From Bryum argenteum (lineage: Eukaryota; Streptophyta; Bryopsida; Bryales; Bryaceae): a stretch of DNA of 64,000 nucleotides. The DNA lies in contig CM073323.1 in assembly GCA_037043015.1 (NCBI GenBank), positions 23,278,758-23,342,757 on the forward strand, given 5' to 3'. Below the pieces are notes generated by a model. That model was given only the letters and a program-made list of their open reading frames with translations. It did no database searches and was not told the DNA's origin. Shown piece after piece: positions 26,475-35,945 of this stretch (positions are counted from its first letter, which is position 1; each line of letters starts with the position of its first letter). Position numbers and translations under genes: made by a program.

Positions 26475-26914
26475 TTACCCCTAAATATCCTTAAAGTTTG
26501 AAATGGGTTTTTGGGATTTCAGGCAACATATTTGTCAAAATTTGAGATGTAGGAATGTGTCCAATTTTTTTTTCTCAAAATTTACAAACTCATTGTGCAA
26601 CAGTTCTAAAAATAAAATACAATAACTTGGTGCATGTTTTACTACATTGTTGTTTTAAGATCTTTTTCTAAAAAAAAATAATTGCGTGAAGGTCAAAAAA
26701 ACGGAATGAGATTTTAAAATTTTGCATGGGCATATCTAACTTGATTATCTACATGTACAAACATTTTTTTCCAACATTTTTGGGATTACAATTTTCAAAT
26801 CTCATTTTGCATTTTTGCACCATGGAGAGAATGTATCCCAAACAATGCCCAAAAAACGTTTTGCAAAATCTTTAAATATTATGATGTTGTAAATTGAAAA
26901 CACCCAACGGTCAT
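26475..26914. mobile_element. Degenerate remnant of the TTAA transposon family
   Basis: The segment starts TACCCCTAAAT, a decayed form of the TTAACCCCTAAAC end. It runs parallel to the interior of the element at 53034-53956: shared blocks include TCAAAATTTGAGAT, TTTTTTCTCAAAATT, GGTGCATGTTTTAC, AAAATTTTGCATGG and CCAACGGT. A CACTA MITE begins at 26915, inside or at the edge of the remnant. The right end was not located. Confidence 0.65.
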
Positions 26915-27245
26915 CACTAGTAAAAAATGACACTAAAGTGAGATATCTAATGTCCCTAATGACTTGTCCATAATGACACAAGAGTGCTTATTTGAGATGT
27001 GCATCTAATGACATCAAAATAAATTCTTATATTTATTATTACTTTTCTTTAAATTTTTAGTAATTTACAAGGTTATAGTATGCTTATTACAACCAAAAAC
27101 AAATTTAAGGAAAAGTGACAAATATAATTATTTATTTTGATGCCATCAATTCAAAAGTACAATTCAAATAAGCATTGTAGTGTCAATATGTACAAGTCAT
27201 TGGGGACATTAGAGTCGTCCCTTTTAGTGTTGTTTTCTACTAGGG
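26915..27245. mobile_element. CACTA-type MITE, copy 1
   Basis: A 331-bp element begins CACTAGTAAAAAATGACACT. Its right end, complemented, reads CCCTAGTAGAAAACAACACT, and the inner inverted segments TCTAATGTCCC and AATGACTTGT also pair. The CACTAGTAGAAAA end is typical of plant CACTA/En-Spm elements. The flanking triplets (CAT and AAT) differ at one base, so the 3-bp duplication is only near-perfect. There is no coding capacity. Confidence 0.75.
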
Positions 27246-27819
27246 AATAATTTAGAGAATTAATTAAAAATAATCTTAGGTACAAGATCTTAAGATTACA
27301 AAAATAATCTTAGGGAACACGTTTCCACGTGATGGAAACCACATGACAAAATGTGAACTCGTGGGATAGAAACCACATGACAAAATGCAAACTCGTGCAC
27401 TATAAGCTAAAATGATTACAAATGCACTAGTGCGTGGAAAATGCCTTGAAAAGCCCTTCTTTGCCATATGTTGTCACAACTCGCACTTCGACGTAATAGA
27501 GATTGGGGCCAGTTTAGAACATAGTTGTGTTCTTTGCCCCAAATTGTTCAGCGTGGTTGATACCTCTAGAAGGTGATGTTGGAAGCTTGATGACTTGTAT
27601 GCGTTGGAGTAATCAAGAAAATAGTCATGGAGAACATCTACATCAATCACTATTTCTCAACCCATTACTAGTAAACACATAAGGTCCACCTCTCCAAGCA
27701 AACATAAGATCCCACTTTCAAAATTGGTAATAGATACACCTTCTTGTCATTTGTAATACATGGCAGGGGGCGCCTCAATGTTTTTTGAATCTAGTGTGCT
27801 TGCACAACAATCGATGACA
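27246..27819. other. Intergenic DNA before the LINE
   Basis: A local duplication, GTGGGATAGAAACCACATGACAAAATGC-like, repeats 27330-27350 at about 27360-27390. No gene is recognised. Confidence 0.4.
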
Positions 27820-28204
27820 TTGCGCTGGTAATCTCTTGAGGCAGAAGCTCGAGGTGTGGTAGCTGCTGCGATCCGGAATTATCGGATCTGACTCCGAACC
27901 TTGCAGTTGGATTGCGTGCCGTAAACTGTGCGAGCCTCGACACTCAAGCAAAGGCCATCTCCGGACAACAGTCCAGCTCCAGCCCGTGCGATCTGCCGTA
28001 GATCACCACACTCCGGCTCTGTTTTGTCACTTCACCCCCACTGCCTACAAGAAGATCAAGAATCCGCTGCGCCAACAGGTGACGCTTCCACCACCAACGA
28101 GCCACACCACCGAACAGGTGTTGCCGCTTGAGCACCCACCCTCAACGTTCGGAGAACAGCAATCAACAAAGACACAACCCATAAAGGTACGCAAACTCCC
28201 AGGT

Positions 28205-30211
28205 ATGAATCTCCCCTCTTTCTACCTCTTTTCGATGATTCTAATTGTTTTTATCAAACACAATAAACAAAAAACATGTAATGTTCATTGTAACGCCCCA
28301 TGTAACGCTTGGAAGATCAATGTTTCCAAGAGGGGCCAAGAAAACTACTACAAAACATTTAACCAATCTAAACTCGCTCACAGCTACTTTGCTCAGTCTT
28401 TACCTATCAAGAATCAAGATGCTAGCACTATGACAAACTCTCTCTATCTCCATTCTACAAAACCGCTAACACAATACTTACGCCCCAACAGCTTCATGTC
28501 GACAGGTCTGTCTATTCCCGCTATCACCTCCCTGCAGGACATCGAAATGGAGGATGCTGTTCAAAACAACAAACGAAACACCATAGAAAAAGATCCTTCA
28601 AAGCAGAAGAAATCCAAAAGCACGTACAAGCCTATCTCCTTGTTCAGAGATCCATCGCTAGTTGAGCTATGGTATGGCTATCCCACCATGGAGCGCCTGG
28701 CGTATGATGCTGGTATGCCGCCTCTTATCAACACCAAGTCCATAGAAGAACTGACAAGCCTGGGGTACAAAACAAACGAAGCAAACGAGCTCAACACAGC
28801 AAGGATGTCATTCCCGCGTATTGCACAAAAACTCTGGCCAACCACTCGACCTGACTCTGTAGCAGGACAACATGTCAATGTCACGCAATTGCCGTTCGAC
28901 ATTGAGGTACATTCAGAAACTCATCTTTCATTGGACTACCACATTTTGCTTCACTTCGAAAAACCAAAGACACCATTCAGCCAAGACACTATTATGCAGA
29001 AAATAGTAGCTCGATTACACACCATGGAGATAGAAACAGGAGATCAGATTGGGGAGCCAATCGCCATACTTTGCCATGGTCCAAAAACGAACAGAGTATG
29101 GTCTGGCATGGTCAAACTGCACCTAAAAACTCCAGCACTTGATGGCTTGGCGCTGCTACGCGGGTCTCGAATCTTCGCCATTCCACTGGACGATGAGGTA
29201 CCAACCATCGCCAAAATCGCCAAAGCATACGATGCACTCGCCCCCAGCAACCTGCTTTCCGTGAAGATTGCCAGCGACTCCATACGCGACCTCGAGGCAC
29301 ACCAACTCATCAAAGAAGTCATGGAAGATAGCTTCCGGCGCAACCTCGAATACGAAATATCACAAGTACAGAAGAGAGCAGGAGAATCCTTCGGATGGCT
29401 CGTCACCACATCGCCAGATCAGCTAATCAAGCTCAACACAGGCCGCATAGGAATCGCCGGGGAGCTCCTACGACCTGCAGCAGCCAACAAAGATCATTTG
29501 TCTCATGATGCAGTGGTCAAACGAAACTGCTTGGTTCTCATAATCAAGGGCCTCAATCTCAACAAATCCGTGGACGAAACAACTGAAGGGCTGAAGCGTC
29601 ACCTGGGGGAGAACAATGTGGCATCAGTTTTCTACCCACGCTCCAAACCGCCTCTCCACAGCGGCATAGTCAACCTGGAATGCTTGAACGCTACAGTATA
29701 CAAGCAAGAAGTCCGCAAATCCGCAAGAATTTGTGGAAAATGGGTGGAATTCCAACCCCACCCTAATAGTTTGGATGGTAGCGCAAAACCGGACGAAACT
29801 ACACTCAAAAAGTTTGGTTTCATGGATGTGAACAATGCCTTGGCTAACACTGTAGCTGCTATTCAGAATGCACCAGGACCCAACAAAGCGGCACTGACCA
29901 AGGACGACATTACAACGCTCGTGGAAGACGTCATTTCAAAAGAGAACAACAAACTCAGAAAGGAGTTTAAAGCGGACCTCACCAACGTAAAGAACGACAT
30001 TTGTGCTGAAGCTCAAATCTACGCCGATAAAATCGATTCAGAACTGAGAGGTGCCCTCGCAAACCTGGAAAGCGTAATGATGCAGTCGATACAAGTGGTG
30101 CGCACCTTATCGCGTCCTAGCAGCTCCAATGCCACAGCTACCTCAGGTACAACACCTTTGCTCATTGCTCCACCAATTACAAATAGTGGACAGACAAACC
30201 GGATGCGTTAG
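28205..30211 (+). CDS. Putative LINE ORF1 protein
   Basis: An uninterrupted frame of 668 codons starts from the first in-frame ATG (28205); the open frame itself reaches back to 27986, and a later ATG at 28547 (MEDAVQ) is an alternative. I recognise no catalytic domain. The middle alternates beta-like and helical segments, and the last 120 residues look coiled-coil and hydrophilic (SKENNKLRKEFKADLTNVKN), as in chaperone-like ORF1 proteins. Base composition is balanced, unlike the G-poor DNA from 30.7 kb on. After the TAG stop the same frame stays open for another 63 codons with coding-like content (LSDAQVHMCTEALRRLRSVQ), so the stop may be a mutation. Assignment as ORF1 rests on position and strand. 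Confidence 0.6.
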   Translation: MNLPSFYLFSMILIVFIKHNKQKTCNVHCNAPCNAWKINVSKRGQENYYKTFNQSKLAHSYFAQSLPIKNQDASTMTNSLYLHSTKPLTQYLRPNSFMSTGLSIPAITSLQDIEMEDAVQNNKRNTIEKDPSKQKKSKSTYKPISLFRDPSLVELWYGYPTMERLAYDAGMPPLINTKSIEELTSLGYKTNEANELNTARMSFPRIAQKLWPTTRPDSVAGQHVNVTQLPFDIEVHSETHLSLDYHILLHFEKPKTPFSQDTIMQKIVARLHTMEIETGDQIGEPIAILCHGPKTNRVWSGMVKLHLKTPALDGLALLRGSRIFAIPLDDEVPTIAKIAKAYDALAPSNLLSVKIASDSIRDLEAHQLIKEVMEDSFRRNLEYEISQVQKRAGESFGWLVTTSPDQLIKLNTGRIGIAGELLRPAAANKDHLSHDAVVKRNCLVLIIKGLNLNKSVDETTEGLKRHLGENNVASVFYPRSKPPLHSGIVNLECLNATVYKQEVRKSARICGKWVEFQPHPNSLDGSAKPDETTLKKFGFMDVNNALANTVAAIQNAPGPNKAALTKDDITTLVEDVISKENNKLRKEFKADLTNVKNDICAEAQIYADKIDSELRGALANLESVMMQSIQVVRTLSRPSSSNATATSGTTPLLIAPPITNSGQTNRMR

Positions 30212-30708
30212 AAAACGCCTGCGGGAAGGAGCGACAAGTCGATTATCGATGGCTTGACACCCATCGCTCGACTCTCCGACGCACAAGTGCACATGTGCAC
30301 AGAAGCTCTTCGGCGCTTGAGAAGCGTCCAACTCTACCAACTCTACCGTTTCACCACTGGACCCGCATGGAGGAACGTAGTAACTCTCCGTCATCTCCAA
30401 TAACAATCACACCGCCCTCACCAAACTGAGAGGCAGCGCTCTCGCGTCTAATAGCACCAACGCCTTTCTCATTAGAGTCGACAACACCATCAAAAGCAAG
30501 ACCGGAAGATGCGCACAGACAAGAGCAGCTGCCAATTGCAAGCTGCATTCCGATAGCAGCGACAATAACAGGGAGAGGAAGAAGACAAAACTCCCAAGGC
30601 CAAACCCTCACCGTATGTCCGCATCAGGCTCCTGTAACCGCCCTTGATAGTGACGTCCAAAAGCAGAAAAAAAATCTCATTGTAATTAGTACTAGGATTT
30701 CGCAATCA
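30212..30708 (+). other. Spacer between ORF1 and the repeat/2A frame
   Basis: It begins with the 63-codon continuation of the ORF1 frame (to about 30403) and then has no recognised coding. A sharp change to A/C-rich, G-poor DNA occurs at about 30.7 kb. Confidence 0.5.
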
Positions 30709-31798
30709 TTGCAAGATATTTTTTATTATTATGTGTATTCCTTTTTCATACAAAATCAAAAATCGCATTACTATACCATACCCAGTGCACACAAAACTAC
30801 CCTTTCAAACACACACTCTAAACTACATTCTAAAACTCGATATACCATTTCTCTAAAGAAAAGAAGAAACAAAAAATCGCACTACAAATACAAAATCACC
30901 ATCCAAAAATCAAAATATAAACGCTGTTCCAAACTTAGGACATACCCAGAATACATATCCCATTCCACACACAACAATACTAACTTCCGCCCTAAAAAAC
31001 ATACAAAAGACACATATGCCCTCAACTGCCACTCATCACATAAAGCCAAACAATCTTGGCCTACTGACCTTACTATAGATACAACAACAATAAACCCCGC
31101 ACTTACAAAACAGATTAAATCACTACACACCTTTACCGCACCAAGAATAAACAAAACCATCTTTCAAAAATTGTACAAAAACACACATACACAATTATAT
31201 CTCATCCAAGCCCAAATAAAATTCTACACAAAAGGCAACAACAAGATACTCCACCCAACTAACACCTACGCCTCACAACAAAAAAAACATACTGGGAATA
31301 TTTGTCACAACAAAGCTCGTACAAAGGCAACAATAAAGCCTCATACTCGATTACAAAATACAAAAACACATGTCTCTTCACACCAAAAACCAATATATTT
31401 ACCATGTAAACCAAATAGAGCTTGGCCTCCCGGCCTTGCCTATAAAAAGATACATCAAAGAAGAAACAACAAACCAATAGTCCCAAAAACCTACAAAACG
31501 TATATTTCACAAACAATCAACAAAATACTAGAAAACACAACTCTCTATAAACAATTACTTATCAACACTCTTAAACCTATAAAAGATAGATTGACGTACA
31601 CACACTTAGGTATTGTTTGCTCTAAAACATTACAAAAAACCAAGGCAATATGTAAACAATTTTGCGCTCAAACAAATACTCACCTAAAACAAAGCCAAAT
31701 CCCTACAAAACAAACAAACATCTTATCACACCAAAAACAAATACATAAAAACACACACAAATTACAAATGTTTACTCAAAAAGATAACAAAACACACT

Positions 31799-32280
31799 AA
31801 GTGCGGCCTCTCGGCCTCGCCCAAAGAAAGACTCATATACAACAAAGCCAAAACCTTTCAAAACAAACACACACTTTATCACACCAAAAACAAATACATA
31901 AAAACACACACAAATTACAAATGTTTACGCATATAGACAACAAAACACACCAAGCTGAGCCTCTCGGCTTCGTCGAACTAAAGACTTATCTACAACAAAG
32001 CCAAAACCCTTCAAAACAAACAAACACCTTATCTCAACAAAAACAAATACATATAAACACATACCAATTACAAATGATTACTCAAAAAGATAACAAAACA
32101 CACCAAGCTCGGCCTTCCGGCCTCGCCCAAATAAAGAATCATCCACAACAAAGCCAAAACTCTTCAAAACAAACAGACACCTTACCACACCAAAAACAAA
32201 TGCATACATACACATACAAATTACAAAAGTTTACTCAAAAAGATAACAAAACACACCAAGCTCGGCCTCCTGGCCTCACC
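31799..32280 (+). repeat. 153-bp in-frame tandem repeats with GC-rich hairpin cores
   Basis: Units start at 31799, 31952, 32105 and 32258, exactly 153 bp (51 codons) apart. Each begins with a variant of AGCTCGGCCTCCCGGCCT, in which GGCC-TCCC-GGCC can fold back. Isolated further copies of this core occur at 31418, 32336 and 33890. The cores stand out as the only GC-rich words in a G-poor region. Confidence 0.9.
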
Positions 32281-32541
32281 CAAATAAAGACTCATCTACA
32301 AGACTCAAAAAAAAATTTTACTCACACAATTAACCGAGCTAGGCCTCCCGGCCTCGCCTATAGAACAATAATCCAAAATACATATAAAAACCAAAATAAT
32401 ATAAAAGACATACTTACAAGTTTACAAATACACGCACACATCCTCAAATCCACATTAGCACACAAAACACAACAAAATACTCACAATGCTAAAACATACC
32501 ATTACGTGTACAACGGGAAATACCACCTAACCAAATGCGAT

Positions 32542-32565
32542 GACATTGAAACCAACCTAGGGCCC
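32542..32565 (+). other. 2A-like motif 1 (degenerate)
   Basis: Encodes DIETNLGP followed by MPNIL. The first Pro of NPGP is Leu (CTA), which is expected to abolish 2A activity. It lies in the same frame as motif 2, 126 bp upstream of it. Confidence 0.75.
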
Positions 32566-32667
32566 ATGCCAAATATACTCAAAATACAACAATTTCTCCC
32601 ATCAGACCCGAAAACCCCTATGACAACCAACGCTCACCACATAATAGCACTACTTCTTCTATGTGGT

Positions 32668-32691
32668 GATATCGAAACAAATCCGGGCCCT
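32668..32691 (+). other. 2A-like ribosome-skipping motif 2 (intact)
   Basis: Encodes LLLLCGDIETNPGP followed by Met. This matches the D-(V/I)-E-x-N-P-G-P consensus with the usual hydrophobic LL and Gly-Asp lead-in. In 2A peptides the ribosome fails to form the Gly-Pro bond, and the downstream product starts at Pro. The frame continues open both upstream and downstream. Confidence 0.88.
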
Positions 32692-33180
32692 ATGCTTGAT
32701 ATTCTAAAAACGCACCCGAACACACATAAAAGAAGAAGCAAACTTTACTTCCTCCCATGCACAATCAAACTACACCCGGAATGCCAACACCTAGCCACTT
32801 TGTTTTCCCCATGTTTAAATCCCACACACCCAAAACACCAAGAAACAAATACAACCTACCCACACCTCTCCCAATACACTTACGAAAACCGCCACCACCC
32901 TCCCCCACGTATACTCTTTGCACTCATCATCACAATAAGCCCGTCACTTAAGACCTGCAACCACATACTAATGCAATTACCCAACCCAAACTGGACGACT
33001 ATTTTATTGAATAAAATGATGCACCTACAAAACCCACCCAAATGACACATTGCTACTCCACACCCATACATCCATTCTAAAGACACAAACCCGAACTTAT
33101 TTAAACCCCCTAACACTATCCACAACCAACTCTACGAATACATTCGACAAAATAATACACCCCCGAATTTACAAACCATT

Positions 33181-33580
33181 TTGGAAGAATTCCCATTTCT
33201 ACCTAAAATTCTTCTCACAGAATCTCTAAAACTCAAAGACCCATTATTAGAATACTCCTACCCCCCTCTTGCCCCTCTCCTGCCACCCCCGCAACTCCTA
33301 CGAATACCAACATCTAACCATAGCACACACTTCATCACATGGAATGCCTCATCGCTAAACACAACCCTACCAAACATCCAAGATCTAATTTCAGACACAC
33401 CAACAAATCCTGCAATCATCACAATACAAGAAACCAAACTAACTGCCACAAAATCCACTAAATATTTACAAAACTTATTTCCAAACTACAAACTAATCCT
33501 CAATAACACCCACGCCTTGACCAGATGTATGCAACAAAGAAAGCCATACACACCGGCGAGAGGTGGTCTCCTCACACTTA
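33181..33580 (+). pseudogene. LINE endonuclease, first copy, N-terminal half only
   Basis: The segment is homologous to 34710-35100. Shared landmarks in order are EFPFLPK (EFPYIPK in copy 2), ITWNASSLNTTLPNI, IITIQETKLTA (metal-binding Glu of the APE fold), NNTHALTRC and RGGLLTLIH. Directly after LTLIH the sequence becomes a CATACA microsatellite, and the catalytic C-terminal half (GDFN, SDH) is missing. This copy cannot be active. Confidence 0.8.
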
Positions 33581-33583
33581 TAC

Positions 33584-33632
<49 letters not shown>

Positions 33633-33652
33633 TGCACATCCACATCCACATC

Positions 33653-33686
<34 letters not shown>

Positions 33687-33695
33687 TACACATAA
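33580..33695 (+). repeat. (CATACA)n microsatellite at a duplication breakpoint
   Basis: About 116 bp of CATACA/ACACAT units with some CATGCA and CATCCA variants. It starts exactly where the first endonuclease copy stops resembling the second. Long Thr-His or Cys-Val open frames through it are repeat artefacts. Confidence 0.95.
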
Positions 33696-34398
33696 AAATA
33701 CATACACAATCATAAATACAAATATTTTCGCACTTGAACCTCTTGGGAACCCCAAGCTCATACTATGGCTACTAAGGAATCTCAAGTTTATACTTGGGCT
33801 ACTTGGGGATAACACATTAAACAAAACAACAAGAACACAAATCTACACATTACACCAAAAACAAACCTATCTCCCCCACAAACCAAACGGAGCTCGGCCT
33901 CCCGGCCTCGCCAAAAAATTAATACACCAAAACACACCCCATCTCATAAATAATACAACAAAAACCAACCCAACAAAACAAGATAAATACTCCAAACAAA
34001 TGAAAAATCCCAAGATACACAAAACAAATTGGTCCCCCTCTCAAACACATACAACCTATACCCAAACACAATCAAAACCTGAAAATCCTAAAATGCCCAA
34101 TCCTAAAACAAACACCATATCACATCTTGCCAAACCAAAATCCAAAACTCCCAAAGGCAAATTCATCCCAAATTATTTATTCCTCCTACTCTGCGGTGAC
34201 GTCGAACCAAACCCAGGCCCCATGCCAAATATCCTACACACCCACCCTGCCAAACATAGACGACACAACAACACATACTTCATTCCGAGCACAATTATAT
34301 TATATCCAGAATACAAACCCCTCGCAAAAATATTCTCCTCCACAATCCAAACCACACACCCTGACCACCCAACAAGTATAAACAATACCCATGTCTAA
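33696..34398 (+). pseudogene. Second upstream segment of the duplicated LINE module, with 2A motif 3
   Basis: The frame continues from the microsatellite. The stretch QTYLPHKPNGARPPGLAKK at about 33870-33912 parallels 31390-31450 of the first copy (PIYLPCKPNRAWPPGLAYKK). 2A motif 3 follows at 34198-34221, then MPNIL and a segment parallel to the post-2A part of copy 1 (RHNNTYFIPSTI against RRSKLYFLPCTI). The frame stops at 34398, but the alignment to copy 1 continues in another frame, so a frameshift lies near 34385. Confidence 0.65.
34198..34221 (+). other. 2A-like ribosome-skipping motif 3 (intact)
   Basis: Encodes FLLLCGDVEPNPGP followed by MPNIL. It is a perfect match to D-(V/I)-E-x-N-P-G-P. 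It lies just upstream of the complete endonuclease copy, in the position expected for releasing the pol enzyme. Confidence 0.88.
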
Positions 34399-34481
34399 CA
34401 CGTTACATACATAACCACCCCCAATACCCACCGCCAAATTTTCTATACGCACTAATTACCACCATTGGTCCTCTACTAACA

Positions 34482-35945
34482 ATGTGTGAACAACATATAT
34501 TATCAAACCCAACTCCTGAATGGACTACATCATTACTTAACAAACTTTCCCGTTTACCAAACATCCCCTCCCGTCACTTAAATAATCCTCACCCCTACAC
34601 TAACTTTTTAGAAACACACCAACACAATATTACACCCTCTCGCACGATACACAATGAATTATATAATTATATCACAAACATAAACAACAATGCAAACCTA
34701 CAAACATTAATGGTTGAATTCCCATACATACCAAAAGAACTACTAATCGAAGCCTTAAAATGTAAAACACACATTCCCGAGTACTCACACCCACTACGAC
34801 TTCCGCCCACTCCCCCTCTTCAACCTCAACCCCAAATTACTACATACCAAAGCACACTTATGACTACCTGGAATGCAGCTTCACTCAATACTGCACTTCC
34901 CAACATCCACCAGCTCGCGGATAACCTTCCCGCCATCATTACCATACAAGAAACAAAACTCACTGCAAATAAATCTACAAAACACATACAACGTATGCTT
35001 CCACAATATAAACTCATCTTCAACAACACACATGCCCTCACTAGATGTATACAACAAAGATTAAGATACACACCCACTAGAGGCGGCCTTCTCACCCTAA
35101 TCCACTACAAATATGCTTCCCCAGGCAATGTCACCAAAATCCCAAATTCCCAACACCAGCAAACATCTCACCATATTTACAAATCATACATATTGCGAAC
35201 AAACCACTCATACCATGGATTCTTATCCATCTCTACATGCCGTCCCATCCCGAAGATATAGGACTAATCCCCTCCATTCAGCAAACAATTACCACCCAAA
35301 TACAAACACATCCAAATCACACCCATATTCTTTGTGGTGATTTTAACAGAGACATCGCACTCATAGGGAGACAAAACGAACATACCACAACACCACCACA
35401 AGACGAAGACATTCAATGGCGCACCTTCACCGATAGTCTCAATCTAAAGTACATTCCTACAAACAGCCCATTCTCCAGACAAGGCGGATTCAACTATACA
35501 GAATCGAGCCTTATTGACGGTTACTACATAAATTCCACCAATCACCATCTTTTCACCTCGACTACCAACCACACACAAAACCTTAACTCAGACCACTCGC
35601 CAGTAAATCTTCACATACCTCAACAAACACTAATAGCCCGCCCTCCACCAATATCAATTAAAACAACTCCTCGTATTCTAAACCCCATCCCCCAAGCCAA
35701 CTTAGACTCATTTAATACTGCATTCTCTGAACAAAACGCATTGTCTATTAACAACCTTACGACTATTTTAAAACAAGAACAACTCACTAGCACTGAATGG
35801 ACCACTGCATGTACTCAATTAGACCTCCTCATAAACTGCACCACAGAAACATTGCTAAAAACTTGTACCGCCCCCCCTATCCCCACTCTCACACCACAAA
35901 CTAACCATCAGGGTGGATTTCTACCAAGAAAATCACAAAAAGACT
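34482..35945 (+). pseudogene. LINE AP-endonuclease domain, full-length copy, frameshifted
   Basis: The APE motifs are present in order: TTWNAASLNTALPNI, IITIQETKL, YMPSHPED, HILCGDFNRDI and LNSDHSPVNL. These contain the catalytic Glu, the GDFN Asp/Asn and the SDH His. The first part (to about 35235) and the second part (from 35237) are in different frames, so one frameshift breaks the domain. In an active element it would nick target DNA for target-primed reverse transcription. Confidence 0.82.

Larger units (their letters stand above)
30709..33045 (+). pseudogene. Repeat-rich LINE frame carrying two 2A-like motifs, one stop
   Basis: A single reading frame of about 779 codons is interrupted only by TAA at 31798-31800. 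Sister repeat units have CAA at that place, so the stop is a C-to-T change. The encoded product is very basic and low in hydrophobics (many Thr, Asn, Lys, Gln). It contains 51-residue repeats with the core RPPGLA, then two 2A-like motifs (32542-32565, degenerate; 32668-32691, intact). About 115 residues follow the second motif. The frame is the likely N-terminal part of the pol polyprotein, which the 2A would separate from the endonuclease. No known domain was recognised in the repeat part. Confidence 0.6.

Noticed and set aside
31799-32280. CRISPR-like array from regularly spaced repeats
   Set aside because: The whole 153-bp unit is repeated, not short repeats with unique spacers, and it lies in a plant LINE reading frame.
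33486-33824. Long Cys-Val and Thr-His open frames across 33.49-33.82 kb on both strands
   Set aside because: They are translations of the CATACA microsatellite and have no independent coding evidence.
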